Part shown: positions 25,013 through 33,607 of the stretch, piece by piece | Layout of the letters: each line of letters opens with the position of its first letter | Numbering within the stretch: the stretch's first letter is position 1 | Origin: an uncultured Eisenbergiella sp. | Lineage (GTDB): Bacteria; Bacillota; Clostridia; Lachnospirales; Lachnospiraceae | Length of the DNA stretch: 64,000 bases | Reading direction: 5' to 3' | Assembly (NCBI GenBank): GCA_910585455.1 | Contig: CAJUEL010000003.1 | Span: 62,001-126,000 of the forward strand | The notes under the pieces: generated by a model | Seen by the model: only the letters and a program-made list of their open reading frames with translations | Told to the model about the DNA's origin: nothing | Databases searched by the model: none | Made by a program: the position numbers and the translations under genes

Positions 25013-25297
25013 GTGATAACTATTTGCAACAAATTTGATGTAGGACAGGAAGTGTATTATATTGGCAAAAAATGTGATCAGTATGGTAAAAAGAAGAAAT
25101 TTATCTGGAAAGTTAAAAGTAAAGAACCTGTCAAAATCCTTTGTATCTATTATAAACATAAATTGTTTGGAGACTCAGAACTTGCTTACAATGTTGAAAG
25201 ATATGGAAAGGTAAGGGAAGATCATTTATTCGCTGACTATAAATCCGCATATGCAGAGTGTGATAAACATAACAAAATAGAAGAATTTAAAATGTAA
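25013..25297 (+). CDS. hypothetical protein
   Basis: A 94-residue protein. GTG at 25013 is chosen because GGAGG lies 10 bases upstream; the ATG at 25004 would leave one base. The sequence FDVGQEVYYIGKKCDQYGKK suggests a small beta-rich fold. The next gene follows with an almost identical ACAGATTGGAGGAATGA leader. Confidence 0.6.
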   Translation: MITICNKFDVGQEVYYIGKKCDQYGKKKKFIWKVKSKEPVKILCIYYKHKLFGDSELAYNVERYGKVREDHLFADYKSAYAECDKHNKIEEFKM

Positions 25298-25322
25298 GAC
25301 TACAGATTGGAGGAATGATTTA

Positions 25323-26933
25323 TTGAACAAAACAAAACTAACGAAAGACAGAGTATGTACTATTTTACGAGAGCAACTCTATTCAATGGCTGATAATGGG
25401 AGCCAGATGAAATATGTACCATTACAGCTAAAATGGGTATTGCCGATTGAAGGCACAAAAGGGATGATTTCAGCTTTAAAGAATATAGTTTACGTTTTGG
25501 GCTATGTTCAAGAGAATCAATGCAATGAAGATGCCATTGATAAGATTATTGAAAATGATATATATCCTATAATGAGTGGAATAAGAGATGAATATGATTT
25601 TTTTATAGCAGGTACGATTATGGCGTTGTGTACCACTGTGGATGATTATTCTAATCCTGATGAACTAATGGGATTGGTAAAAGAGATTATAGGTAAATTC
25701 ATTTGCTTGTTAGAAGCAGCATTAGAATGTGTAGAATCCAATTCAAAAGAAAGTAATACCATAAGCGATAAAGAAGACATAAATGGACTGGATGTAAGTA
25801 ATCTTGAATCTGGAATAGTAGTAAAGAATTACAAAGAAATGTGTGAACTTTTAAATGAAGAGATCAGCGATGGTAATTCTAAAAAAGCACAGTTAAAAGA
25901 ATGGTCGAGATATTTTGCATGGGAGAAGAAAGGACAAAAATTTATCATATTAGATATATACGATGAACCACTCCCTAAAGATGATGGCAGACAGAATAAA
26001 AATTTATATGTCCAATATATAGAAGTAATACTTATGAAGATACTTTCAAAACAGAAAAATACTAAAGATCCATTTTATATAACTACAAATCAGATGTGGA
26101 AATTGCTAGGAATGATAAATAATAATTATAAAAATATATCTTTGGATGATTTGAATAATATGATTCCAGAATATGAGATAAAACCTTTTGATATGAAAAA
26201 ATTCTACCAAAGATGTAACCAGAGATTGAGAGAAATTTTGTTTTCCTCATTAAATAAATTGGAAGACAGGGCATTGATTAAATATGAGATAGAGACAGTT
26301 ATTGTCTTTTTGGATGATGATAACAAAACTGTATATAAACCAGCAAATGATTTTCAAAAGAAAAATATCCTGAAAGCAGAAAGAAAAGCACTTTTAGATA
26401 TGGGACTTGAAAGTAAGCAACACGCATACGCAAAATTTAAGGAAACAGATTTTTTTGAGAGAGTAAACGCTTACTTACATGAATGGTATGGATGGGAATA
26501 TACATTTAATCGTATCAAAATTAATTATAATAAGTCAGATGTGTTAGAAACTATCCATGGAGATGAATTAAAATTGCGGAATGATTTTGAAGAGATGAAA
26601 TCGAATAGATTAGGGCTAAATGACAGAGTTGTAGAGGCTTTATATAAAAATGCACAGGTTATGGCTGAAAACAGACATAAAAAAGCAGATCAGGAATATC
26701 AGAAAGCCCTGGAGGAATACAAAAATGAATATATGATGATTGGCACTATACCAGATTCATTTTTGCCTACTAAGGAAGACTTACATATATTTGACTACTT
26801 ACCATATTTTGTAGAGCTTCAGAACAGGCTTACAGATGAATTGATTTGTATACGGAAACCACAAGGAAAAAGAACAATAATAGAGTTTAATGATGATGAA
26901 GCAAAGGAACTTGACGAGTTATTTAAAATTTGA
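25323..26933 (+). CDS. large unknown protein, possible replication factor
   Basis: A 536-residue protein with TTG start at 25323, 9 bases after GGAGG. Its middle part (NYKEMCELLNEEISDGNSKKAQLKEWSRYF then KFIILDIYDEPL) is a block that I associate with replication regions of Firmicutes phages and plasmids, without a known activity. It lies between the partition genes and the primase, which supports a role in replication. A coiled coil (KKADQEYQKALEEYKNEY) lies near residue 460. Confidence 0.6.
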   Translation: MNKTKLTKDRVCTILREQLYSMADNGSQMKYVPLQLKWVLPIEGTKGMISALKNIVYVLGYVQENQCNEDAIDKIIENDIYPIMSGIRDEYDFFIAGTIMALCTTVDDYSNPDELMGLVKEIIGKFICLLEAALECVESNSKESNTISDKEDINGLDVSNLESGIVVKNYKEMCELLNEEISDGNSKKAQLKEWSRYFAWEKKGQKFIILDIYDEPLPKDDGRQNKNLYVQYIEVILMKILSKQKNTKDPFYITTNQMWKLLGMINNNYKNISLDDLNNMIPEYEIKPFDMKKFYQRCNQRLREILFSSLNKLEDRALIKYEIETVIVFLDDDNKTVYKPANDFQKKNILKAERKALLDMGLESKQHAYAKFKETDFFERVNAYLHEWYGWEYTFNRIKINYNKSDVLETIHGDELKLRNDFEEMKSNRLGLNDRVVEALYKNAQVMAENRHKKADQEYQKALEEYKNEYMMIGTIPDSFLPTKEDLHIFDYLPYFVELQNRLTDELICIRKPQGKRTIIEFNDDEAKELDELFKI

Positions 26934-26985
26934 ACATTTTCATCTACTATAAGGAAATATCTCTATAGTAGTTATATATGTTCAA
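26930..26985 (+). repeat. long imperfect hairpin, copy 1
   Basis: TTGAACAT (26930-26937) pairs with ATGTTCAA (26978-26985), and CTACTATA with TATAGTAG inside. It has the same design as the two copies at 27258-27313 and 27334-27389. Confidence 0.65.
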
Positions 26986-27010
26986 AATTTATTAAATGAG
27001 GACAATCAAA

Positions 27011-27229
27011 ATGAAAAAAGGATATATTAAGCATGGAGATATAATAGTGACCATGACAGGCGATGTATGTTGTACAAGAGATGACTGCCCATATATTGAT
27101 GATATGGGAGTATGTAGAAATATCAATGCAAAATGTGAATACGAAAAACAGAGATATGACGCATTATTACATTATGGATTCGCTGATGATAAGCCAGTAA
27201 CAATGGAACTGAGATATAGGAACAGATAG
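27011..27229 (+). CDS. small cysteine-rich protein, paralogue A
   Basis: A 72-residue protein with five cysteines (VCCTRDDCPYIDDMGVC and KCEYEK) that aligns well with the protein at 28685-28867: both share IxHGDxxxTxxGxVxCTxxDCPYI and CEYxxQxxDAxLxY. ATG at 27011 is 8 bases after GAGGA. It probably binds zinc or another metal. Function unknown. Confidence 0.65.
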   Translation: MKKGYIKHGDIIVTMTGDVCCTRDDCPYIDDMGVCRNINAKCEYEKQRYDALLHYGFADDKPVTMELRYRNR

Positions 27230-27257
27230 AATAATAGCAAAATAAAAAAGTTGACTA

Positions 27258-27313
27258 TTGACTATATTCATCTGCTATATATAAAAACTTTTAAAGTAGA
27301 TGTAATTAGTCAA
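27258..27313 (+). repeat. long imperfect hairpin, copy 2
   Basis: TTGACTA (27258-27264) with TAGTCAA (27307-27313) as outer arms and CATCTGCT with AGTAGATG as inner arms. The tandem TTGACTATTGACTA at its 5' side is an extra feature. Confidence 0.6.
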
Positions 27314-27333
27314 ATTTTGAGGAAAATAAAAAA

Positions 27334-27389
27334 TTGGACAATTCCATCTACTATATATAAAAGACTCTATAGTAGATATAAATGTCCAA
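27334..27389 (+). repeat. long imperfect hairpin, copy 3
   Basis: TTGGACA (27334-27340) with TGTCCAA (27383-27389), and CATCTACTATA (27345-27355) with TATAGTAGAT (27368-27377). A run of T follows. It differs from copies 1 and 2 by paired changes in the arms, which keep the fold. Confidence 0.65.
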
Positions 27390-27420
27390 TTTTTGAAAAA
27401 GGCTAGTAAACAAAGGGATT

Positions 27421-27670
27421 ATAAGCCTACGGCGTTGCCCATCCAACGGCTTACGCCGTTGTCTGCCGAGAAATAAAAAAATACATAGTGTTTATATTGA
27501 TGTTCGCAGGATTTAGAAAATTTGTTTAAGTCACTAATAATTTTGAGCCTCTTTATCATAAAAATCTGATTATAAATTCCACATCACAATCATATATACA
27601 TTTTTTTATTTCACGGCAAGGTATGGCGCGTAGCGACATACCGCCAGGGAACCGTGCGTAGCACAATACC
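27421..27670 (+). other. gene-free leader of the primase with two GC-rich folds
   Basis: No gene is seen between 27230 and 27696. Besides the hairpin copies, two islands are much richer in GC than the rest: 27429-27459 with ACGGCGT/ACGCCGT, and 27612-27656 with outer CACGG/CCGTG and inner GGTATG/CATACC, followed by GTGCGTAGCAC. In AT-rich DNA such islands often mark structured RNA, so a small RNA or a leader that controls the primase is possible. Confidence 0.4.
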
Positions 27671-27696
27671 AATACTGAAGGAGAATATATAGATAA

Positions 27697-28035
27697 ATGG
27701 GATTTGAATATAAAGAAGAATTAAAAGAGTTACTACCTGATTATATGGAACTATTAGAAGAACAGGGAAAGACAGAAAATAGGGGTAATGATTACTGGAC
27801 ATGTCCATTTTGTGATTCTGGCAATAAACAAAATAATTCTGCCGCCTTTCATGTAATTGGCACAAAATTTCAATGCTTTTCGTGTGATGCACATGGAGAT
27901 ATTTATGATCTGGTGGCACATATGGAGAATCTGCCAGACGATTGGAAGAAACATTATAACCGTACATTGAAAATCATGCGTCCTTATCTGGACGGTGGCA
28001 AGCCTAAAAAGAACAGGGAAGAATATGTTCCATAA
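27697..28035 (+). CDS. DnaG-type primase, zinc-binding N-terminal part (ends at in-frame TAA)
   Basis: The 112 residues hold a CHC2-type zinc domain: CPFCDSGNKQNNSAAFHVIG and then FQCFSCDAHGDIYDLV, the part of primases that reads template DNA. The frame meets TAA at 28033-28035 and goes on open, in the same frame, through the linker and Toprim domain to 28665. Together they equal a compact phage primase of about 322 residues. A single base change could have made the stop; alternatively the stop is read through, or two pieces work together. GGAGAATATATAG precedes the ATG. Confidence 0.7.
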   Translation: MGFEYKEELKELLPDYMELLEEQGKTENRGNDYWTCPFCDSGNKQNNSAAFHVIGTKFQCFSCDAHGDIYDLVAHMENLPDDWKKHYNRTLKIMRPYLDGGKPKKNREEYVP

Positions 28036-28665
28036 TTTTTAAAGCAAATTGAAGACTATACAGACTATCTACATAAGTGTCATGAGAATGTAGAACAAAC
28101 AGATTATTTTATAAAGCGTGGATTAGGCAGAGAAACTATTGACAGGTTCAATTTGGGGTATGATCCAGAAAAGAGAGTTGCAACTATTCCCTATAATCCT
28201 GATTGTAAAGGATATGTACATCGTATTTTGTGGGAGAGTGATAATAAATATTGCAAATTTGGAAATGAGATATTCAATATAGATGTGCTCTATTCAGAAA
28301 GTATTGAAAAACTTCTATTTGGCAGAGATGATTATGTATTCATTGCGGAAGGTCAGATTGATGCAATGTCTTTTGAAGAAATAGGATTGAGTGCTATCGG
28401 ACTTGGCGGTGTGAATGAAACGAAAAAACTTATTGAATTACTGAAAGAGAAGGCAACAGAGAAAATACTTGTCATGGCATTGGATAATGATAAAGCTGGC
28501 AGACGAGCAACAGGGAAATTTATTGAGGAACTTGCGGAAGCTGAGTTGGATCAGAAGTTTATTGCTATCAGTGATTTGTATGGACGATACAAAGATTCTA
28601 ATGAATTTTTAATTGCTGATAGAAAAGGATTTGTAGAAAGAATGAATGAGATAGTACATAAATAA
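28036..28665 (+). CDS. DnaG-type primase, Toprim part (after in-frame TAA)
   Basis: In frame with the zinc-binding part, this segment starts right after the TAA, reads FLKQIEDYTDYLHKC, and contains the Toprim catalytic motifs: the glutamate in FIAEGQIDAM and the MALDNDKAGR aspartates. Toprim uses these acids with metal to make RNA primers. No good ribosome binding site or ATG is found at the break; TTG at 28153 is the first usual start and would lose the linker. All motifs are intact, so the break is recent, tolerated by readthrough, or a sequencing error. Confidence 0.65.
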   Translation, partial: FLKQIEDYTDYLHKCHENVEQTDYFIKRGLGRETIDRFNLGYDPEKRVATIPYNPDCKGYVHRILWESDNKYCKFGNEIFNIDVLYSESIEKLLFGRDDYVFIAEGQIDAMSFEEIGLSAIGLGGVNETKKLIELLKEKATEKILVMALDNDKAGRRATGKFIEELAEAELDQKFIAISDLYGRYKDSNEFLIADRKGFVERMNEIVHK

Positions 28666-28684
28666 AAGGTTGGAGAAATTAGAA

Positions 28685-28867
28685 ATGGAGCAAAATTTTA
28701 TTATACATGGTGATAATGTTATCACTATAAATGGAAATGTGCGTTGTACAAATGCAGATTGCCCATATATCAATTATGTAGGGTGCTGTACAGGAGATGT
28801 TGAGAACTGTGAATACAGACAACAGAAAAATGATGCGTTCTTAAATTATAGGTTTGATGGTATTTGA
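28685..28867 (+). CDS. small cysteine-rich protein, paralogue B
   Basis: A 60-residue paralogue of the protein at 27011-27229, with the same spacing of CT-x-DCPYI and CEY. ATG at 28685 follows GGAG by 9 bases; the in-frame TTG at 28670 lies on the site itself. The two copies flank the primase. Confidence 0.65.
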   Translation: MEQNFIIHGDNVITINGNVRCTNADCPYINYVGCCTGDVENCEYRQQKNDAFLNYRFDGI

Positions 28868-28937
28868 TTGTGATAGGTTTGGCAATCTGACGATTGCTCA
28901 CTGCTTATTTTTTGGATGAAGAAGGAGAAAAAGGATT

Positions 28938-29513
28938 ATGACTAAATTACAGAAACTAATTGACATAGCGAATAGGGAATATGATGGACACTTTACATTG
29001 ATGAAGTTCACGACTGATTGGGGTTGCTGTTTTGGCACTCTGGATAATACTTTAATGTCAAGCTATAAAATGTCGCATGGTAAAACAATGAGTGAAGCAA
29101 TTAAAAAATGTATTGCAAACAGGACAGACATTTATATCATAAACTGTATGGAAAAAGGCAAAATGATACATATTTACGATAAATTTGGTAATGCATCTAA
29201 TCTGTTTTCAGGTGATGAGATAAAAGTCATCCGGCAAAGCAAAAAAGAAAGCACAGGCATATATCTTGGTGAATGCCGCAAATACCGTGAATTCGGTCAC
29301 TGGTATTTTACTGATGAAGAACATGATCCAGATGATTATTGTAACTATTATTATTCTAATGGTAATAAGAAATATCTTTCGATAGATGAAGCGTACTATG
29401 GGAAAGAATTAAGGATCAGTGATGCGTCTGCAAGTACAAGGATTGATGAAACGTCCATAGACAGGATTGTTGTATTGGAGCATAAAAAGATCATTGATGC
29501 AGAAAAGGTTTAA
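28938..29513 (+). CDS. hypothetical protein
   Basis: A 191-residue soluble protein with an AGGAG site. The N-terminal part (GHFTLMKFTTDWGCCFGT) is a short segment often seen in phage proteins of unknown role, but I do not name a family. It lies just before clpX. Confidence 0.6.
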   Translation: MTKLQKLIDIANREYDGHFTLMKFTTDWGCCFGTLDNTLMSSYKMSHGKTMSEAIKKCIANRTDIYIINCMEKGKMIHIYDKFGNASNLFSGDEIKVIRQSKKESTGIYLGECRKYREFGHWYFTDEEHDPDDYCNYYYSNGNKKYLSIDEAYYGKELRISDASASTRIDETSIDRIVVLEHKKIIDAEKV

Positions 29514-29627
29514 TAATTAATGTGTTGGATGAAAAATGGGTTTGCTGAAATGGCTATACCATGAAATGTTATCGCTCAGAGTCACAATAATTATTTTGGG
29601 ATACAGAAAAGGAGAATATAATAAAAT

Positions 29628-30848
29628 ATGGCAAAACAATCAGAAATATGTTTCCTGTGTGGAAAATCAACATCAGAAGTAAATCAGTTATTAAAAGGTA
29701 AATTCGGTTATGTCTGTGATTCATGTGTCCGTGAAGCATACGAAGTATTGAATTTTGAGGAAGAGGAAGAAATTTCTGAAAATATGCAGTTGGCTACACC
29801 GTCACAGATAAAAGCTCATCTGGATCAATATGTCATTGGTCAGGATGAAGCAAAGAAAACGCTGGCTGTTAGCGTCTACAATCATTATAAACGTATCAGG
29901 CAGAAGAAAAAATCAGATATTGAGATTCAGAAATCTAATATCCTTATGATTGGCTCTACTGGTAGTGGAAAAACGTATCTGGCGCAGAGTTTGGCAAAAT
30001 TTTTAGGGGTGCCCTTTGCTATAGCTGATGCTACTTCATTAACTGAAGCTGGCTATGTGGGCGAGGATGTGGAGAACATTTTATTGACATTGCTGCAGAA
30101 CGCTGATTATGACAATAAGCTGGCTGAAAAAGGGATTATTTATATTGATGAAATAGATAAGCTGGCGAGAAAAAGTGATAATGTATCAACTACCCGTGAT
30201 GTTGGTGGCGAGGGTGTTCAGCAGGCACTTTTGAAAATCATAGAGGGTACAGTTGCAAGAGTTCCTTTATCTGGTGGTCGTAAGCATCCACAGGCTGAAT
30301 GTGTAAATCTTGATACAAGCAATATCTTGTTTATTTGCGGTGGCGCTTTTGATGGATTAGAGAAGATAATACATAAGGGATCAGATAGTAAACCTATTGG
30401 ATTTGGTGCTGATATTAAAGGTGCCCTTACTAAGGATACTTTGGATTTATCAGATGTGCAGCAATATGATTTAGTGAAATATGGTCTTATGCCAGAATTG
30501 ATTGGAAGATTGCCTGTTATAACAACACTGAATCCATTATCTGAATCTGATCTTGTCAGAATACTCACAGAACCTAAAAATGCACTTACAAAGCAGTATG
30601 AAGAGCTACTTGCTATGGATGGTGTGAGTCTGGAATTTGAAGAGAATGCACTGAAAAGGGTTGCTGAACTGGCAATAAAAAAGAAAATCGGTGCAAGAGG
30701 TTTACGCAGCATTATTGAAAAAGCAATGCAGGATGTAATGTATTCGGTTCCAGATATGTCGGATGTAACAAGAGTAGTAGTAACTTCCGGTGTAATTGAT
30801 GGCACTGAAGAGGATGTGTATGGTAACAGGAATAAAAAGATTGCATGA
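29628..30848 (+). CDS. clpX: ClpX, ATP-dependent unfoldase of ClpXP
   Basis: The 406-residue protein is a full-length ClpX. It has the zinc-binding domain (C8, C11, C30, C33), Walker A G-S-T-G-S-G-K-T (109-116), Walker B with D174-E175, the GYVG pore loop, the GGRKHP loop and the IGF loop (257-259) that docks on ClpP. ClpX unfolds tagged proteins and feeds them to ClpP; alone it remodels complexes such as MuA. No clpP is present in the window, so it would work with host ClpP or alone. A GGAGA site precedes ATG. Its presence inside a mobile element is unusual, and host clpX normally lies elsewhere beside clpP or tig. Confidence 0.95.
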   Translation: MAKQSEICFLCGKSTSEVNQLLKGKFGYVCDSCVREAYEVLNFEEEEEISENMQLATPSQIKAHLDQYVIGQDEAKKTLAVSVYNHYKRIRQKKKSDIEIQKSNILMIGSTGSGKTYLAQSLAKFLGVPFAIADATSLTEAGYVGEDVENILLTLLQNADYDNKLAEKGIIYIDEIDKLARKSDNVSTTRDVGGEGVQQALLKIIEGTVARVPLSGGRKHPQAECVNLDTSNILFICGGAFDGLEKIIHKGSDSKPIGFGADIKGALTKDTLDLSDVQQYDLVKYGLMPELIGRLPVITTLNPLSESDLVRILTEPKNALTKQYEELLAMDGVSLEFEENALKRVAELAIKKKIGARGLRSIIEKAMQDVMYSVPDMSDVTRVVVTSGVIDGTEEDVYGNRNKKIA

Positions 30849-30870
30849 GGATTGGCAATAAAGGAGACAT

Positions 30871-31575
30871 ATGAGTGATAAATTTACAGTGATTGAATCA
30901 ACGAATGAAGATAAAAAGAAAGAAATGGATCGTATCAATAGAATTGCTAAATTGAATGAAATATGGGAAAGATACTTTTTCGATATGGTCATGAGCTACA
31001 CAAAAGAATATGGGACTTTATATAAACTGCCGCAAGATAAATTAGCCAAAGTCGGATTTGCAGGCATTAAATATATTTGTTCATGCCGTGATGTTTCAAG
31101 AGAAAATATACGGTTGGGTGTAGATGAGCCTAAAACATTACGACAAAATCAATATCGTTTTCAGTTGATAGACAATATATTTGGTGTTATTGGCTGTCTG
31201 ACATTGAGAAATTTTGTAAATACGTTTACCATCGAAAAGGATTATAGTGGTGAAAAATGGCAGTGTAAAGATTACTTTTCCACAATGGAAGTTCTATCTC
31301 AAATGGATTGGGATAAACCAATAGGCAGAGATGAATTATCAGAATTGCTATGGGATTACGATAATGAGGATTTACGTCATGCGTATGTGGAGTTTACAAC
31401 GGCTATGAGTGCGATATATCGGGCGCAGACTGGCAAAGGGATAGCAGAAACGTGGCTTGATGATTTGGGGATTCCTACATATTCAGAAAATAAGGAAACG
31501 GGGATTATGAGGAATAATCAGACAGGCGATATTATGAAGCCTAAAAAGGTAAGCCATATTCAGATTGTAAAGTGA
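30871..31575 (+). CDS. hypothetical protein downstream of clpX
   Basis: A 234-residue soluble protein starting 22 bases after clpX with AAGGAGA, so the two are in one operon. It is rich in aromatic and acidic residues (MDWDKPIGRDELSELLWDYD). It has no motif I know; it could be an adaptor or substrate of the element ClpX, judged only by position. Confidence 0.6.
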   Translation: MSDKFTVIESTNEDKKKEMDRINRIAKLNEIWERYFFDMVMSYTKEYGTLYKLPQDKLAKVGFAGIKYICSCRDVSRENIRLGVDEPKTLRQNQYRFQLIDNIFGVIGCLTLRNFVNTFTIEKDYSGEKWQCKDYFSTMEVLSQMDWDKPIGRDELSELLWDYDNEDLRHAYVEFTTAMSAIYRAQTGKGIAETWLDDLGIPTYSENKETGIMRNNQTGDIMKPKKVSHIQIVK

Positions 31576-31701
31576 GTCAGATGATATTTATATGGTTGGT
31601 TAGTTTAATCAGTAAAGAGAATCATAAGGGTATTCCTTGTCTCTGCCATTAAAATAATTTGACCCACCCACAATGCTAAGTGCAGAAATGGAAGAATATA
31701 T

Positions 31702-32250
31702 ATGGGATATTTAGTAGCGAGATTTAGATATAGTACAAAGTGGTGCTATAGATATGAGATATCATTAAGGGAATCATACAGAGAAGGTGGCAAAGTAAAG
31801 AAGAGGGAAATTTACTTAATGACCTATTACCTGCCTTGGGTTACGAATAATTCGTCCCACCCACAAATTGACAGAGAATATCCAGAGCAATACGAAAATA
31901 TTTCCCCCACCCACATGAAATATTTTACCGAGGATAAGTCATTAATGGGGAGAATAGTTGAAAAAGTTAAGCAATCAGAAATTAAAAGGTTAAAGAAAAT
32001 CGAGTTGAGAAAAGAATTATTTGACTTTTGGTGTGACCAGATTAAACATATTACAGATACTTTTTGCAGGGATGAAAATAACCAGATGAATTTCTTTTAT
32101 TTTGTAAATAACCAGATGGGAACAATAGATTATGTAAGGTATTCAAAAGAATATTTTTATCAAAATGAAGATAGGTTCAGAAAAAGAATTAGCGAACTTT
32201 ATATTGAATTTATAAAAGAGAATGAGCATAAGGAGGGCACCAACAATTAA
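31702..32250 (+). CDS. hypothetical protein
   Basis: A 182-residue basic protein with GGAAG before ATG. It contains no known motif. The DNA in and just before it carries three copies of CCCACCCACA (31665, 31857 and 31907), odd in AT-rich DNA. Confidence 0.55.
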   Translation: MGYLVARFRYSTKWCYRYEISLRESYREGGKVKKREIYLMTYYLPWVTNNSSHPQIDREYPEQYENISPTHMKYFTEDKSLMGRIVEKVKQSEIKRLKKIELRKELFDFWCDQIKHITDTFCRDENNQMNFFYFVNNQMGTIDYVRYSKEYFYQNEDRFRKRISELYIEFIKENEHKEGTNN

Positions 32251-32503
32251 CAACACAAAGATTCAATACTTATCAGTAGCAGATACGAAAATCTATAAAG
32301 TCAAGAATATTGACTTTTGCAATTTAACCATTGAAGCATCCGAAACAGATTTATCTATCAGTGATGTACCTGAGAATAAAGTGTTTCCGCTTGAAGAATT
32401 GGCAGAGTTTCAGATCAGGCTGCGTAATGGTAATGATAGCAGTAGGGTGGGAGAGATTATTAATTTCGTAGAGTGGATAAAAATACGTAGCATGATTGGA
32501 TAA
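32222..32503 (+). CDS. small hypothetical protein
   Basis: A 93-residue protein overlapping the previous gene by 29 bases. AGGAGG lies inside the frame at 32231-32236, 9 bases before an ATT codon at 32246, so initiation may occur at ATT; otherwise ATG 32222 is used. It is followed by a hairpin that faces the convergent gene. No family is recognised. Confidence 0.55.
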   Translation: MSIRRAPTINNTKIQYLSVADTKIYKVKNIDFCNLTIEASETDLSISDVPENKVFPLEELAEFQIRLRNGNDSSRVGEIINFVEWIKIRSMIG

Positions 32504-32505
32504 AA

Positions 32506-32545
32506 CCAGTGCCTTTGATTGTGGGAGATCAAAGGCACTGGCTAT
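32506..32545 (-). terminator. terminator of the minus-strand membrane protein
   Basis: CCAGTGCCTTTGAT (32506-32519) pairs perfectly with ATCAAAGGCACTGG (32528-32541). On the minus strand TTTTAT follows the stem. Confidence 0.75.
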
Positions 32546-32570
32546 TGAACAAAATTGATTTTAATATATA

Positions 32571-33158
32571 TTATCCATTATTTTTTAGAAGCATTATAAT
32601 TGGTTCTATAATACCTTTTATTGCAATAATCAGGCTGCCAAGAGCAAGCAACATAGCCGTAATATTCTGGAAAAAAATTTTAAGTGGATTTTGTTTGTCA
32701 TCTTGAAATGTAAAAATAGTTGTCTTTATTTTATAAATTATTTTTTTGAAATAACTAAATAAGATATTGCATTTCAAAAGCAGATAGACACAACAGTAAA
32801 ATAATCCAATACTTGACAATAGCGAAAAAACCAAAAGTTTCATGCCATATGTTTTGTGAACTAAAATTACAAGAAAGTTTAATGAATAAATAAAGCTGAA
32901 AACAAATATTAATAGAAAAATAGTTTCTGCGATTATTCCACACACTGTTTTTAGATTTTTGGCGGTGATTATCCATGTTGCCAAAAATATTCCTGATAAA
33001 AGGGAAAATACGTAAGATATGCCATTTTTTTCTAATTGTAAAATAGCTAATATAAAATATAACATTCCTATGATTAAGCAAGCAAAATTTAAACAGGATT
33101 TCTTTTCACTTAAAAAACTGTGAATAAACTTTAGAATTAAAATAATATAAGTTTTCAT
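32571..33158 (-). CDS. multi-span membrane protein, unknown
   Basis: About 195 residues with at least four hydrophobic helices (for example NFACLIIGMLYFILAIL, VCGIIAETIFLLIFVFSFIY, FSLLSSIGLFYCCVYLLL and NITAMLLALGSLIIAIKGII). Start is unsure: ATG 33158 (MKTYII) is 12 bases after GGAAGGA; ATG 33170 touches it. It stands as a single minus-strand gene with its own terminator, between plus-strand operons, like a lysogenic-conversion gene. Confidence 0.6.
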   Translation of the reverse strand: MKTYIILILKFIHSFLSEKKSCLNFACLIIGMLYFILAILQLEKNGISYVFSLLSGIFLATWIITAKNLKTVCGIIAETIFLLIFVFSFIYSLNFLVILVHKTYGMKLLVFSLLSSIGLFYCCVYLLLKCNILFSYFKKIIYKIKTTIFTFQDDKQNPLKIFFQNITAMLLALGSLIIAIKGIIEPIIMLLKNNG

Positions 33159-33194
33159 TTTAACTGACATTCCTTCCACTTCATTTATGCACAA

Positions 33195-33607
33195 ATCGGA
33201 TGTGAAATATTTTTTAAATTTATCTTTCTGTATATGATAGACGTAATTGTAACATATTTTAATGAATTAGAAAAGTTTTCTATCAAAAATTATTCTTAAA
33301 GAGAAGTCGTGATTAATGATAAGTATATAATTGCCATAACGATGAAATTACTCTTTCAAGAAGTAGATGATATACAATATAAATGTGCTCTGTATAACTG
33401 TATTTTGGCTATATAGGGGCTTCAAATTTTCTGATTGAGGACACACCATACATTATATTTTATATCTGACAATTGTAACAATATTATTCGTATTTTTATC
33501 ATGTTCACATATTCCGATTTGAAAACTGTAGGTTGAAATTATATATTCCTTATATGTAAAAAAATGGCAGAGGTTGATTGTTTCTATAGTACCTATATCT
33601 AAAAAAT
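33195..33607. other. AT-rich intergenic stretch
   Basis: About 400 bases between two minus-strand genes. I see no ORF with a binding site, no tRNA and no strong hairpin. It probably contains the promoter of the membrane-protein gene. Confidence 0.4.
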
